This document shows, one piece after another, positions 46,983 to 57,221 of a DNA stretch of 64,000 nucleotides. The notes below the pieces were generated by a model. That model was not told the origin of the DNA, did no database searches, and saw nothing but the letters and a program-made list of their open reading frames with translations. Position numbers and translations under genes: made by a program. The DNA lies in contig NZ_JADEVO010000004.1 in assembly GCF_017114825.1 (NCBI RefSeq), positions 1 through 64,000 of the forward strand, in the 5' to 3' direction. The number at the start of each line of letters is the position of its first letter. Position 1 is the first letter of the stretch. This stretch comes from Pseudomonas gregormendelii. Its GTDB lineage: Bacteria; Pseudomonadota; Gammaproteobacteria; Pseudomonadales; Pseudomonadaceae.

Positions 46983-47851
46983 GCCGGCGTGGCCTTGATG
47001 AAGCCTGCGACTTCATCCAGCACCGGCGCCAGGCCCCGCATTGGCCGGGACAACGCTGCCACCAGGGTGGCATGACCGGTGCGGGAGAAATACAGGTCGC
47101 GCACCGGCACCCCGGCTTCGCGCAACTTGCGCGCCAGGCCACCGGTGTTGCGGCCAGGGTCGACCAGCTCATCATCGCTGGACGCCATAAGCAACGCCGG
47201 TGGCGCGCCTCGACTGACATGGTTGATCGGTTGTGACAGGGCCGGCGAATTCGGCCAGAAGAACACCGGGCGCACGTCAGGGTTAACGATGGGCAGAAAG
47301 TCATAGGGACCGGCCAGGCCGATCCAGCCGCTGATGTCATGGGGCGACATGCCAGCAGCTCCCAGTAATTGCGGGTCCAGTGCCAGCATCGCGACGTTGT
47401 ACGCGCCGGAGCTATGCCCCATCAGGTACAGCCGCTGCGGATTGCCGGAAAACTGCTGGATGTGCGAGCGGGTCCAGGCTACGGCCTTGGCGCCATCCTC
47501 GAGAAACGCCGGGTAGCGCACCTGCGGATACAGGCGATAGTCCGCCAGCACCGCCACGATTCCCCGGGATGCCAGGGCCTCACCGACAAAACTGTAATCG
47601 CTGCGCGATCCGCTGTTCCAGCTGCCGCCGTAGAAAAACACCACCACCGGGGCGTTTTCCATGGGGTGGCGCGGGACGTACACATCGAGTTTTTGCCGCG
47701 GGTCGCTGCCATAGGCAATGCCCTCGGTCTTGTCGAAGCTGTCTTTAGGGGTCAGTGCATTAAGCGCCTTGAGCGGTGAACAGGCCGCGATCGCAGCCAG
47801 CACCAGCGCGCCAATGGCCCGTTTGCAAAATAGCCGAATCCTGATCGCCAT
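46976..47851 (-). CDS. Alpha/beta hydrolase (BD-FAE-like esterase), probable lipoprotein
   Basis: The protein has 291 aa, starting at the ATG at 47851; the GTG at 47860 is too close to its RBS. A signal with IAAC (C24) suggests a lipoprotein. The fold carries the oxyanion motif FFYGGSWNSG, nucleophile S148 in GHSSGA, Asp in SSDDELVDP and His in RTGHATLV. It is a likely carboxylesterase or lipase with unknown substrate, and is convergent with the MATE gene. Confidence 0.82.
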   Translation of the reverse strand: MAIRIRLFCKRAIGALVLAAIAACSPLKALNALTPKDSFDKTEGIAYGSDPRQKLDVYVPRHPMENAPVVVFFYGGSWNSGSRSDYSFVGEALASRGIVAVLADYRLYPQVRYPAFLEDGAKAVAWTRSHIQQFSGNPQRLYLMGHSSGAYNVAMLALDPQLLGAAGMSPHDISGWIGLAGPYDFLPIVNPDVRPVFFWPNSPALSQPINHVSRGAPPALLMASSDDELVDPGRNTGGLARKLREAGVPVRDLYFSRTGHATLVAALSRPMRGLAPVLDEVAGFIKATPAQ

Positions 47852-47863
47852 CGACGCCACACC

Positions 47864-47962
47864 TCAGGGTTTGTTGTTCTGCCACAGATAGCGCAACCAC
47901 AACCACGCATCGAGCACCTGACGCTCGCTCGAAGCCAGCGCCAGGCCTTCCTGAAGATGGGA
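47864..47962 (-). pseudogene. Possible C-terminal gene remnant
   Basis: About 32 codons upstream of the esterase gene read like a natural protein end (LALASSERQVLDAWLWLRYL, then TGA at 47866-47864). However, the frame is closed by TAA 33 codons upstream and has no start. It may be the decayed end of a lost gene. Confidence is low. Confidence 0.25.
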
Positions 47963-48064
47963 CCACGGGCGCTCTTAATCGGTCCCCGTGGTTTCACTCC
48001 ACTGCCAGGCTCGCCCGCGCCAGGCCAACCGGCCCCACGCGAATCAAGCCTTGGCGCCAACCCG

Positions 48065-49978
48065 TCAGGACGACAGGTAAGACGAACGGGTCAGGCCCAG
48101 ACGCAAGGCGTCGAGGAACTGGGTGCGTTCGGCGGCAGTGATGCGCGCGCTGGCGCATTTGTCGCGGTAGTGGGTCATCAGCTCTTCCGGCGACAAGTGC
48201 ACGTAGCGCAGCATGTCTTCGATGGTGTCGTGGGTTTCGATACCGGCGTGATACACACTGCCATCCGCGTTCTGGTAGATGTTCACCGAGTCGGTGTCAC
48301 CGAACAGGTTGTGCATGTCGCCGAGAATTTCCTGGTAGGCGCCCACCAGGAAGATACCCAGCAGGTAGTCTTCACCTTCGTTCAGACCGTGTACCGGCAG
48401 GCTGGTCTCGATGCTCTGCTCGTCGACGTATTGCTTGATCTTGCCGTCGGAGTCGCAGGTCAGGTCTTGCAGCACGGCACGGCGCAGCGGCTCCTCGTCG
48501 AGACGGTGCAGCGGCAGGATCGGCAGGACCTGGCCGATGGCCCAGGTGTCCGGCAGGCTCTGGAATACCGAGAAGTTGCAGATGTACTTGTCGGCCAGTT
48601 TGTCGTTGAGTTCGTCGAGCACCTGGCGGTGCGAACGCTGACGCGCCTTCAACGAGTTGTGCAGGCGACGGCACACCGCGAAGTAGCATTGCTCGGCCAG
48701 GGCTTTTTCCGCCAGGGTCAGCTTGCCATCGGCGTACTGGGTAGCCACGTCGCTCATGTAGTGAGTGGCGCGCCAGTAGGTTTCGGTGACCATCTCGATG
48801 TCGGTCGGGCCCAGCAGGTCTACCAGCCACTGCACGGTTTCCGGCAGGGCATCCTTGTTATCGATCTGCGGCACGTCGTCGTTGTGTTTCTCGACGTCGG
48901 TGACCTGCACCACCAGCATGGCGTGGTGCGCCGTCAGCGAGCGACCGCTTTCGGAGAAGATGTTCGGGTGCGGCAGGCTCTGCGCGTCGCAGAATTCCTT
49001 GAGCATCCCGACCACGACGCCGGCGTAGTCGTCCATGTCGTAGTTGATCGAACTGGCGTTACGCGAGTGGGTACCGTCGTAGTCGACGCCCAGGCCGCCA
49101 CCGACGTCGATATGATCCACCGGCAGGCCGAGGTTGCGCAGTTCGCCGTAGTAGCGGATCGCTTCCTTGAAGCCGTGCTGGTAGTCCGCCAGGTTGGCGA
49201 TCTGCGAACCCATGTGGAAGTGCAACAGGCGGATGCCTTGGTCCAGGCCCGCCGCGCGGAAACGCTCGACCACCGACAGCAGCTGCGCCGCCGACAGGCC
49301 GAATTTGGATTTCTCGCCGCCGGTATCCGCCCACTTGGACGACGCCAGGGACGACAGGCGCACGCGCAGGCCGACCTGAGGCTTGACCTTCAGCGAGGCG
49401 GCTTCTTCGATCACCAGCTCAACTTCGGATTCTTTCTCGATCACGATGAACACATTGTGGCCGAGTTTCTGCCCCATCAAGGCCAGGCGGATGAACTCGC
49501 GGTCCTTGTAGCCATTGCAGACGATGGTGCCGCCTTTGGGCGCCAGGGCCAGCACGGCCAGCAGCTCGGGTTTGGAACCGGCTTCAAGGCCAATGGAAAC
49601 ATCCTGGGTGGCGATGATGTTTTCGATCACCGCTTCCTGCTGGTTGACCTTGATCGGGTAAAGCGCGGTGTACTTGCTCTGGTATTCCAAGCGTTCGATG
49701 TTCGAATCGAATGCACCGGTCAGCTGACGCACGCGGTCTTGCAGGATGTCGGGAAAACGAACCAGCAATGGCAGGGACAAGCCGCTCTTGCGCAGCTGGT
49801 CAACTTGCTCGAACAGGTCGATAGGCGAACTGGCGGGGCCGTTCGGACGAACCTCGACGCGACCGGCGTCATTGATGGCGAAATACCCGGCCCCCCAATG
49901 GCGGATCCCGTAAACACTGCGGCTGTCCGCAACTGTCCATTGGCTGCCATCGTCTTTGCGTGTGCGTCGTACGGACAT
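48065..49978 (-). CDS. speA: Biosynthetic arginine decarboxylase
   Basis: This 637-aa fold-III PLP decarboxylase has the Schiff-base K110 in [30 protein letters not shown] for phosphate binding, and the CDSDG substrate motif in TCDSDGKI. It converts arginine to agmatine, the first step of putrescine synthesis. Full length fits the SpeA family. It is a single-gene unit. Confidence 0.95.
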   Translation of the reverse strand: MSVRRTRKDDGSQWTVADSRSVYGIRHWGAGYFAINDAGRVEVRPNGPASSPIDLFEQVDQLRKSGLSLPLLVRFPDILQDRVRQLTGAFDSNIERLEYQSKYTALYPIKVNQQEAVIENIIATQDVSIGLEAGSKPELLAVLALAPKGGTIVCNGYKDREFIRLALMGQKLGHNVFIVIEKESEVELVIEEAASLKVKPQVGLRVRLSSLASSKWADTGGEKSKFGLSAAQLLSVVERFRAAGLDQGIRLLHFHMGSQIANLADYQHGFKEAIRYYGELRNLGLPVDHIDVGGGLGVDYDGTHSRNASSINYDMDDYAGVVVGMLKEFCDAQSLPHPNIFSESGRSLTAHHAMLVVQVTDVEKHNDDVPQIDNKDALPETVQWLVDLLGPTDIEMVTETYWRATHYMSDVATQYADGKLTLAEKALAEQCYFAVCRRLHNSLKARQRSHRQVLDELNDKLADKYICNFSVFQSLPDTWAIGQVLPILPLHRLDEEPLRRAVLQDLTCDSDGKIKQYVDEQSIETSLPVHGLNEGEDYLLGIFLVGAYQEILGDMHNLFGDTDSVNIYQNADGSVYHAGIETHDTIEDMLRYVHLSPEELMTHYRDKCASARITAAERTQFLDALRLGLTRSSYLSS

Positions 49979-50114
49979 TGAAGTCCCCTATAAAGAAGTC
50001 ATAGAGCGTCGCCTGGGTTCAGGCCGGCGCAGTCTAAAGAATGAAAATGACGGTTCGTCAACGAGGGGGTAGACCTCGCCGACCGCAGTGAGTTTAGAAA
50101 CCGGTCAGAACAGG

Positions 50115-50188
50115 CTCTGTGAAAACCATGTGGACGACGCCAGACCTGCTGTGAGGACTGGATCAAGTCGAGGGTGGTTTTCACAGAG
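50115..50188. repeat. Inverted repeat upstream of speA / downstream of the SUI1 gene
   Basis: CTCTGTGAAAACCA (50115-50128) and TGGTTTTCACAGAG (50175-50188) are perfect 14-bp inverted arms with a 46-nt loop. They lie 4 bp after the SUI1-gene stop and 137 bp before speA. This could be a terminator-like hairpin or a protein-binding dyad. Confidence 0.7.
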
Positions 50189-50192
50189 GCTG

Positions 50193-50564
50193 CTAGCCGC
50201 CGGACTTCTTTGCCTTGAAACCGAGCTTGATCAATTCAGCCAAGAGTAGTTCGACATGATCGCCCTGGATTTCAATGATGCCGTCTTTCAACGCACCCCC
50301 GGTCCCGCAACGTTTTTTCAACGTGGTCGCCAGGTCCTTGAGCGCATCTTCAGCCAGGGGCACACCGGTGATGGTGGTCACCGTCTTGCCGCCACGTCCC
50401 TTGCTTTCGCGACGTACGCGAGCAATGCCGTCACCGGCCGGGATCACGGTCTGTTTGCAGATGCAGGCGTCCACCGGTTTACTGCACTCGGGGCAATGAC
50501 GACCTGCGTCGGTGGAAAATACCAGGCCACCTAGGGCGGCGAAGGATGCGGCTTTTTTGGCCAC
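50193..50564 (-). CDS. SUI1/YciH-family translation factor
   Basis: The protein has 123 aa from the GTG at 50564 (AGAGGA seven bases before). A four-cysteine zinc-knuckle-like N-terminus (CPECSKPVDACIC) precedes the SUI1 domain with GRGGKTVTTITGVP and CGTGGALKDGIIEIQGDH, the eIF1-type RNA-binding core. YciH is thought to modulate initiation fidelity under stress. The order SUI1-speA is conserved in pseudomonads. Confidence 0.88.
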   Translation of the reverse strand: MAKKAASFAALGGLVFSTDAGRHCPECSKPVDACICKQTVIPAGDGIARVRRESKGRGGKTVTTITGVPLAEDALKDLATTLKKRCGTGGALKDGIIEIQGDHVELLLAELIKLGFKAKKSGG

Positions 50565-50664
50565 CGGCAATCCTCTTGGGAGGACAAAGACTGGCCGCAG
50601 CGCATGGCTATCGACCGCGAAGCCCCACTCAGGCAGGGGCAGCGCTACTGAAACGGAAAAGCCG

Positions 50665-50755
50665 GTGTAGGAGCTGACGAGTGCAACGAGGCTGCGATCT
50701 TTTGATCTTGATTCAATGGCAAATCAAAAGATCGCAGCCTGCGGCAGCTCCTACG
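50665..50755. repeat. REP-type inverted repeat (mixed arms)
   Basis: The left arm is GTAGGAGCTGACGAGTGCAA (GAGTGCAACGAGG variant) and the right arm is the standard GCAGCCTGCGGCAGCTCCTA, so the hairpin pairs imperfectly. The variant left arm matches the one at 42682. Confidence 0.75.
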
Positions 50756-50838
50756 CCGTACTGATGTCGGTTCAGTTTGAAAAGGTCGCGCAGTGTAACG
50801 GCAAAAACGCCGATTGCTAAGAGCCAATCGGCGCCAAT

Positions 50839-51396
50839 TTATAGCTCTTTTGCGACGTCTTTCCCGCAGGCGCGAAGATAGCGCTTCAAAGCCGCCAGCG
50901 AGTCCGGGCAGTAAGGCTTCTGCCGGATTTCCAGCATTACCTGGTCGATGGGTAGAAAGCGCGCTTCAACCACCTCTTCCGGCTGCAGGATCAACGGCCC
51001 GTCCCACACTGCCGAGAACGCCGAACACCACAGGCGATTGCCGGTGTCCTCGAAGTAGAAATGGTCGTGGGCGGTCAACTCCACCCCGCCAACGCCCAGC
51101 TCTTCTTCCAGTTCCCGTGCGGCCGACTCGGCGTAGGTTTCGGTGGCAAGCACCATGCCGCCAGCGGCAACGTCCCAGTAACCGGGATAGATCGCCTTGC
51201 TCAGGGTGCGGCGGTGCACGCACAGCTCACCCGCCGAATTGAACAGCATGATGTAGGTGCCACGCCCGATCAGGCCCCGCTCGCGCAGGTCGGAACGGAC
51301 CAGCGCGCCGAGCAGGTTGTCCTGCTCATCGACCCAGGCAATCTGCTCGGCGTCCGAGGCCGCGCGGTGGGCGGCCTCTTTGTCGCTGTCAGCCAT
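50839..51396 (-). CDS. NUDIX hydrolase (YfcD-like)
   Basis: The protein has 185 aa. The Nudix box runs from GGMVLATETYAESAARELEEELGV with the metal-binding REXXEE as RELEEE. The N-terminus WVDEQDNLLGALVRSDLRER and GTYIMLFNSAGELCVHRRT resemble the IPP-isomerase-like/YfcD subgroup. The substrate is unknown. It is followed after 3 bp by the DUF2333 gene upstream on the same strand, so they form one operon. Confidence 0.88.
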   Translation of the reverse strand: MADSDKEAAHRAASDAEQIAWVDEQDNLLGALVRSDLRERGLIGRGTYIMLFNSAGELCVHRRTLSKAIYPGYWDVAAGGMVLATETYAESAARELEEELGVGGVELTAHDHFYFEDTGNRLWCSAFSAVWDGPLILQPEEVVEARFLPIDQVMLEIRQKPYCPDSLAALKRYLRACGKDVAKEL

Positions 51397-51399
51397 GAC

Positions 51400-52467
51400 T
51401 CAGCCCTGATTCAGCAATTGACGCAAGTCGATCACTGCGGCGTTCGCCCGGGAAATGTAGTTGGCCATGACCAGTGAGTGGTTGGCCAGAACGCCAAAGC
51501 CGCTGCCGTTAAGGATCATCGGACTCCACACCGGCTCCTGCGAAGCTTCCAGCTCACGAATGATCTGGCGCACGCTGACGGTGGCGTTTTTCTTCGCCAG
51601 CACGTCAGCGAAGTCGACTTCAATGGCGCGCAGCAGGTGAGACAAGGCCCATGCCTGGCCCCGGGCTTCATAGAATACGTTGTCGATCTGCATCCACGGG
51701 GTTTCGACGATTTCCTCGTCAACCTGTGGTACCTGGCCCGGGGCCACGACCTCGGTTTTCAATGCGGTGTTGAGCTTGACCCGGCCAACGCTGGCCGACA
51801 GTCGCTGCGACAACGAACCCAGGCGTGTGCCCACATCGCCCAACCAGTTGTTGAGGTTGTCGGCACGAGCGTAGAACAGCGCATTTTTCTGCGAAGGATC
51901 GGACAGGCGAGCCTGGTAGCGGCTCAGGGAATTGATGCCTTCCTGATACTCGGACTCACTGGACGGCAGCACCCAGCTCTTGTTGTCGAAGTTGAAGCGC
52001 GGTTCGGCCTTGGCCAGGTCCGAGTCTTCCGCCGATTGCGATTGCGAGCGGGCAAAATCTTTACGCAGTGCTCGCGTCAGGTCGCGCACCTGCACCAGCA
52101 CCCCGTATTCCCAGCTTGGCGTGTTGTCCATCCACAGGCCTGGCGGGAAACGGTCATTGGAAATATAGCCGCCCGGCTTGCTCAGCAAGGTATCGGCCAC
52201 GGTCTTGAGGGTTTCAACCGTGGTGTAGCCGATGACCATCTGCTTGCCTTCTTTCTCGGCAGCGACCTGGGCATTCTGCTGAACCGGGAACAGTGCCGGC
52301 TCCTGGCTCCAATACCAGCCCAGGGCGATAGCCACCAACAGGTACAGGCCGATCAAGGTGACCAGCGCCCGGCTGAACAACAGTCCACCTATATAGCTGC
52401 GGGCGGCTGATTTTGGTTCAGCGGCACGTTCAGGCGCGCTGCCCGCGCGGTTCTTCCAGTCCAGCAT
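51400..52467 (-). CDS. DUF2333 family inner-membrane protein
   Basis: The protein has 355 aa. One TM near the N-terminus (ALVTLIGLYLLVAIALGWYW) is followed by a large periplasmic domain typical of DUF2333 (GGYISNDRFPPGLWMDNTPSWEYGVLVQVRD). The function is unknown. It is the first gene of a DUF2333-NUDIX operon. Confidence 0.88.
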   Translation of the reverse strand: MLDWKNRAGSAPERAAEPKSAARSYIGGLLFSRALVTLIGLYLLVAIALGWYWSQEPALFPVQQNAQVAAEKEGKQMVIGYTTVETLKTVADTLLSKPGGYISNDRFPPGLWMDNTPSWEYGVLVQVRDLTRALRKDFARSQSQSAEDSDLAKAEPRFNFDNKSWVLPSSESEYQEGINSLSRYQARLSDPSQKNALFYARADNLNNWLGDVGTRLGSLSQRLSASVGRVKLNTALKTEVVAPGQVPQVDEEIVETPWMQIDNVFYEARGQAWALSHLLRAIEVDFADVLAKKNATVSVRQIIRELEASQEPVWSPMILNGSGFGVLANHSLVMANYISRANAAVIDLRQLLNQG

Positions 52468-52513
52468 GGCGATATCCTTTCAATCACTTGAGTTCATCGG
52501 TTCGACCACAACC

Positions 52514-52705
52514 CTACGCCATCGTGCCTCGTTTGCCGCGCATTAATACGCGCATGCCGCAAGCATCAATCGCACGGTCGATACCGCCACTATAAATGAA
52601 CACCACGCCTTGTGTTGGTGCGGCGTACGCATCCCGTACGCAGCACCGCGACTCGCCAGTCATAAACTGAATGAGCTCGCTATGCAGATTATTGACATGC
52701 GACAC
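52514..52705 (-). CDS. Small conserved hypothetical protein (63 aa)
   Basis: It starts at GTG (52705) with GAGGG upstream and opens VSHVNNLHSELIQFMTGESR. It has two adjacent cysteines, a YAAPTQGVVFIYSGGIDRAI segment and a basic C-terminus (MRVLMRGKRGTMA). I recall a near-identical gene at the same place in other pseudomonads, which argues that it is real. It lies opposite and just before gcbA, in the gap of 314 bp otherwise lacking genes. The function is unknown. Confidence 0.55.
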   Translation of the reverse strand: MSHVNNLHSELIQFMTGESRCCVRDAYAAPTQGVVFIYSGGIDRAIDACGMRVLMRGKRGTMA

Positions 52706-52781
52706 TGATCCACCCTCGGAAGAGATGCTAGCATAGAGCCACCAGTCGATCTCAGCATGCACCCTAACTAGTAGTCAGGAT

Positions 52782-54452
52782 ATGACCGAGCCAGAAGACC
52801 CCAGCCGTGAGCGCCTCAAGCACCACTTTGCCCAGCGGGTAATTCATCAGGCACGTCAGATTCTTGAGACATGGCAGCGCCTGCAGCGCAGCGAGTGGTC
52901 TGCCACCGACCTGGCGGAACTGAGCGAAGCCAACCTGCGCCTGTTGCGGTTCGCCGAGCGCTTCGAGCAGCCGGAACACATGCAACTGGCCCGCCACATC
53001 GGCCAGGCACTTGACGCAGTCGAGACCAATCGCGGTCGCCTCAGCAGCGGCCTGATCACTGACCTCAACCGCCTGATGCAGCGGCTGTCGCGCACCGGCC
53101 TGCGCCAGGGCGATCAGCTCGATCAGACGTTCCTGCCGCCCTTGCGCAAACCGATCTACGTGATGCTGCAGGATCACGACCGCGCGGAGCGCCTGGCCAA
53201 ACAGCTGGAATTTTTCGGTCTTAGCGCCCAGTCCCTGGACAGCGTGGCGGCGTTTCGCTCCTCGATGGTCGAGCGCCTGCCGGCGGCGATTGTCATGGAT
53301 GTGGATTTCAGCGGGCCCGGCATCGGCCTCAAACTCGCCGCCGAAGCCCAGGAAGGCCTGGAACAACAACTGCCGCTGCTGTTCTTCAGTCTTAATGAAA
53401 CCGACACCCCGACCCGCCTCGCCGCCGTGCGTGCCGGCGGCCAGGAGTTCCTCACCGGTACCCTCGAAGCGTCAAGCCTGCTGGAAAAGATCGAAGTGCT
53501 GACCTGCGTCGCACAGTACGAACCGTTCAAAGTGCTGATCATTGACGATTCCCGGGCCCAGGCCATGCACACCGAGCGCCTGCTCAATAGCGCCGGCATT
53601 GTCACCCGCACCTTGATCGAGCCTATACAGGCCATGGCCGAACTCGCGGACTTCCAGCCCGACCTGATCATCCTCGACATGTACATGCCGGCCTGCACCG
53701 GCACCGAGCTGGCCAAGGTCATCCGCCACAACGACCGATACGTCAGCGTGCCGATCATCTACCTTTCGGCCGAGGATGACCTGGACAAGCAACTCGACGC
53801 CATGAGTGAAGGGGGCGACGATTTCCTGACCAAACCGATCAAACCGCGGCACCTGATCACCACCGTGCGCAACCGCGCGGCACGGGCGCGCAACCTGAAG
53901 GCGCGGATGGTGCGCGACAGCCTCACCGGCCTGTACAACCACACCCATATCCTGCAGTTGCTGGAAGACTGCAGCTTTCGCGCGCGCCGCGAGAACAAGC
54001 CACTGAGCTTTGCCATGCTCGATATCGACCACTTCAAGCGGGTCAATGACAGTCATGGCCATCCGATGGGCGACCGGGTGATCAAGAGCCTGGCGCTGTT
54101 CCTCAAGCAGCGCCTGCGCAAGACTGACTTCATCGGCCGCTATGGTGGCGAAGAGTTCGCCATTGTGATGCCCGATACCGATCTGGAGTCGGCCCACAAA
54201 GTGCTCGATGAAATCCGCCAGCGCTTCGCCGAAATTCACTATCCGGCGCAGCCCCAGGACCTTTGGTGCACGTTCAGCGCCGGGGTGGTGGACCTCGGTG
54301 AAAACTCCGACAGCTTGATGATGGCGAGCCAGGCTGACGAGGCGCTGTACCGCGCCAAGCATGCCGGGCGCAACCGCGTGCAGTCCTCGCGGGAATCAAA
54401 GCAAAAGGCCACTATTTCATCTGAATCCACCGAACCAGTCATAACCCTGTAA
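52782..54452 (+). CDS. gcbA: GcbA-like diguanylate cyclase with two receivers
   Basis: The protein has 556 aa. A helical N-terminus (about 1-120) is followed by a degenerate receiver (about 125-245, with VMDVDF but no conserved Lys), an intact receiver ([32 protein letters not shown]; about 247-370) and a GGDEF domain with active site YGGEEF. An inhibitory RxxD I-site (RKTD) lies five residues before it. It makes c-di-GMP. In P. fluorescens and P. aeruginosa GcbA promotes attachment, and the gene neighbourhood (ctpL, aroQ, accB) matches PA4843. Confidence 0.9.
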   Translation: MTEPEDPSRERLKHHFAQRVIHQARQILETWQRLQRSEWSATDLAELSEANLRLLRFAERFEQPEHMQLARHIGQALDAVETNRGRLSSGLITDLNRLMQRLSRTGLRQGDQLDQTFLPPLRKPIYVMLQDHDRAERLAKQLEFFGLSAQSLDSVAAFRSSMVERLPAAIVMDVDFSGPGIGLKLAAEAQEGLEQQLPLLFFSLNETDTPTRLAAVRAGGQEFLTGTLEASSLLEKIEVLTCVAQYEPFKVLIIDDSRAQAMHTERLLNSAGIVTRTLIEPIQAMAELADFQPDLIILDMYMPACTGTELAKVIRHNDRYVSVPIIYLSAEDDLDKQLDAMSEGGDDFLTKPIKPRHLITTVRNRAARARNLKARMVRDSLTGLYNHTHILQLLEDCSFRARRENKPLSFAMLDIDHFKRVNDSHGHPMGDRVIKSLALFLKQRLRKTDFIGRYGGEEFAIVMPDTDLESAHKVLDEIRQRFAEIHYPAQPQDLWCTFSAGVVDLGENSDSLMMASQADEALYRAKHAGRNRVQSSRESKQKATISSESTEPVITL

Positions 54453-54504
54453 TAGAAACGCAATAACTTCGGGCGCTTACCATTCTGCCGTTGGTAGTCC
54501 CGCG

Positions 54505-56451
54505 ATGCGCCTCAAGCTGCTGACCAATCTCAACACCGTCCTTTTAATTGCCGTGTGCGCTGCGCTTGGCGCGACCCTATGGTGGTCGCAAAAAGCCCTT
54601 GAACGACCCTATCTGCTGATGGAGCGTTACCTGAGCCTGTCCCAGCAGTTTCAACGGCAGGTGGTGGGCAACGTGCAGGATTACCTCGTCAGCGGTGATG
54701 CCCTGCGCCTGAGCAGTGCGGGCCAGGCGATCGATGAGCTTAAACACGAGCTCGATGAACTGCCGCCCTCCCTGGCCGACGCCGTGCGCCCCAGCCTTGC
54801 GGAGCTTGAAGGGTTCAGCAAAACCGAACTGCTCGCCGCCGGCAAGCTTGCAGGCGACCCCCAGGCGTTGCTGCTGCAGGCAGAACGGGAGCTGGGCGCA
54901 AACCTTGACCAGCTCAGCCAATATGCCAGTGCCAACGCGGACTACCTCAAGCCCTTGCTCAACGCCTCGCAGCACGTGGGCAAGCTGTCGCTGGCCCGGG
55001 ACAAACTGGTCAGCAGCGGTCGCAGCGAACTGGCGGCGGAGGTGGAGCGCGAAGTCAGCAATATCCGCACCCAGGCCAGTATTCTGGAGGCCCTGCCCTT
55101 GCTGGGCGTGACGAGCAGCAGCGAGTCCAATACCGATGATTTTGCCGCCATGATGGGCCTGGAAAGCACTGAGAAGACCGTCGCCGAAGACGCCGGCATT
55201 CCCCTCAAACGGGAACTCAACAGCCTGTTGGCCCGCTACCCCGCAGAACTTGCCCGCACCCGCGAACAGATCGAAAAACGCAGCGAGCTCAGCGCTGCGA
55301 CTCACCAGAAAATGACCGCCGTGCAGCAGTCCATTGCAGATCTGGAGCCGGCAGTGCGCGCGCAACACGGGCAAATCCAGAGTGAGGTGCGACTGCTGCA
55401 GGGGTTGATGATCGGCCTGATCCTGCTGATCGCACTGCTGATCGACACTCTGCAACGGCGACTGGCTCGCACCCTGACCAACCTCGCACCCGCCCTGTCG
55501 ACCTGGGCCGAGGGCGATTTCAGCCGGGACATCGAACTGGGCAGGACCAACCGCGAATTGCACGACATTCAGGCTTCGCTCAACCGCCTGCGAGCCTACC
55601 TGGTCGACCTGGTGGGAACCATTCGCCTGAACGCCGAGCAAGTGGCCGGCAGCAGTCGCACCCTGGCCGAGTTGAGCAACGACCTGCACGGCGGCGCTGA
55701 GGATCAGGCCGGCGACACCGCGATGATCCGCGATTCTCTCGCAGAGCTGGAAGCTACGATCCAGCAAGTGGCCGGCGATGCCAGCCAAGCCGCCGACGCC
55801 AGTCGCCATGCGGGGCTGGCGGTAGAGCAAGGGCAGAAAGTCATCGGCCTGAGCCTTGCCGGCCTGCATGCCCTGGTCGGCGAAGTGCAAGGCAATGCGC
55901 AGATGATTGAACATCTGGCCGAAGAGTCGGCCACGATCGGCGGGGTACTGACGGTCATCCGCTCGATCGCCGACCAGACCAACCTGCTGGCCCTGAACGC
56001 CGCCATCGAGGCGGCTCGTGCCGGGGAAATGGGTCGCGGGTTTGCCGTGGTTGCAGAGGAAGTTCGCTCGCTGGCACAACGCACTGCCGGTGCCACGGCG
56101 CAGATCCAGACCTTGATTGCCGGGCTGCAAACGGCGGCACGCCAATCGGTCGAAGGCATGCGCGCCCAGGTCGGTCACGCGCAGTCCACCGCCAACCAGG
56201 CCCAGGCGGCGGACGGCGCACTGGATAAAATCGTCGATGCGATCCAGACCATTTCCGACACTGCAGTGCGCATTGCCGATGTGACTGCGCAGCAAAGTGG
56301 TGCGGTCAGTGAGATTCGCGATCACAGCGAGCGGATTCACCAGCTGGGTGGGGATAACTTGCTGCGAATTGGTGAAGGCCGTGAGCAAGGGGAACACTTG
56401 CTGGTGCTGGGCGGACGGTTGCACACGGCGGTACAGGCGTTTCGCGTCTGA
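54505..56451 (+). CDS. Methyl-accepting chemotaxis protein (CtpL-like)
   Basis: The protein has 648 aa. TM1 is at about 13-30 ([18 protein letters not shown]), followed by a large periplasmic helical domain to about 300, TM2 at about 300-320, HAMP, and the MCP signalling hairpin ([21 protein letters not shown], then [16 protein letters not shown]). The position matches CtpL of P. aeruginosa, a phosphate and chloroaniline chemoreceptor; the ligand here is inferred only. It starts 52 bp after gcbA. Confidence 0.85.
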   Translation: MRLKLLTNLNTVLLIAVCAALGATLWWSQKALERPYLLMERYLSLSQQFQRQVVGNVQDYLVSGDALRLSSAGQAIDELKHELDELPPSLADAVRPSLAELEGFSKTELLAAGKLAGDPQALLLQAERELGANLDQLSQYASANADYLKPLLNASQHVGKLSLARDKLVSSGRSELAAEVEREVSNIRTQASILEALPLLGVTSSSESNTDDFAAMMGLESTEKTVAEDAGIPLKRELNSLLARYPAELARTREQIEKRSELSAATHQKMTAVQQSIADLEPAVRAQHGQIQSEVRLLQGLMIGLILLIALLIDTLQRRLARTLTNLAPALSTWAEGDFSRDIELGRTNRELHDIQASLNRLRAYLVDLVGTIRLNAEQVAGSSRTLAELSNDLHGGAEDQAGDTAMIRDSLAELEATIQQVAGDASQAADASRHAGLAVEQGQKVIGLSLAGLHALVGEVQGNAQMIEHLAEESATIGGVLTVIRSIADQTNLLALNAAIEAARAGEMGRGFAVVAEEVRSLAQRTAGATAQIQTLIAGLQTAARQSVEGMRAQVGHAQSTANQAQAADGALDKIVDAIQTISDTAVRIADVTAQQSGAVSEIRDHSERIHQLGGDNLLRIGEGREQGEHLLVLGGRLHTAVQAFRV

Positions 56452-56460
56452 TCGAGCGCC

Positions 56461-56534
56461 TTCGCGAGCAAGCCCGCTCCCACACTGGATACATGCGCGG
56501 CACAGGCCCCAGTGGGAGCGGGCTTGCTCGCGAC
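56461..56534. repeat. REP pair (TGCTCGCGA class)
   Basis: TTCGCGAGCAAGCCCGCTCC and GGGAGCGGGCTTGCTCGCGA are inverted arms 34 nt apart, starting 9 bp after the chemoreceptor stop. Confidence 0.85.
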
Positions 56535-56720
56535 GGCGGCACACCTGCCAACCCCATCATGCCGGCCGGGCCCAAATGACCGGATTCAATCGGGCGGTCA
56601 TATATTTCGCGCAAACATCGGCCATCGTGCTGGCTATTGCATAGAACTGGACAGTCACAAAGTCTTTGCGGCATAGTCGCCGGGTTCTGACAAATGCACT
56701 CGGATAACAAGGAACAGCAG

Positions 56721-57173
56721 ATGGCAACCTTTCTGATTCTGCACGGACCCAACCTGAACTTGCTCGGCACCCGCGAACCGGGCACCTATGGCGCCACGAC
56801 GCTGGCCCAGATCAACCAGGACCTGGAACGCCGTGCCCGTGAAGCCGGCCACCATTTGCTGCACCTGCAGAGCAATGCCGAGTATGAATTGATCGACCGC
56901 ATCCACGCTGCCCGCAGCGAAGGTGTGGATTTCATCCTGATCAATCCAGCAGCTTTTACGCACACAAGTGTCGCTTTACGTGACGCGCTGCTGGCGGTGA
57001 GCATCCCATTCATCGAAGTGCATTTGTCTAACGTGCACAAACGCGAACCATTCCGCCATCACTCTTACTTCTCCGACGTAGCGGTGGGAGTGATCTGCGG
57101 CCTTGGCGCCAGCGGTTATCGACTGGCCCTGGAGGCCGCACTAGAGCAGCTTGAAACACAGGCAACGACTTGA
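56721..57173 (+). CDS. aroQ: Type II 3-dehydroquinate dehydratase
   Basis: The protein has 150 aa, starting at the ATG at 56721 (AAGGA upstream). [17 protein letters not shown] contains R18 and catalytic Y23. [16 protein letters not shown] and [17 protein letters not shown] supply the other active-site residues. It performs the third shikimate step. It heads the aroQ-accB-accC cluster. Confidence 0.97.
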   Translation: MATFLILHGPNLNLLGTREPGTYGATTLAQINQDLERRAREAGHHLLHLQSNAEYELIDRIHAARSEGVDFILINPAAFTHTSVALRDALLAVSIPFIEVHLSNVHKREPFRHHSYFSDVAVGVICGLGASGYRLALEAALEQLETQATT

Positions 57174-57221
57174 ACTACAAGCGTTAAGCGCCCCTGACCG
57201 ACCCTTGGGAGTTGATGATTC

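Noticed and set aside
47957..49981. Plus-strand open frame of about 674 codons
   Set aside because: It is the antisense shadow of speA, whose PLP motifs are unmistakable.
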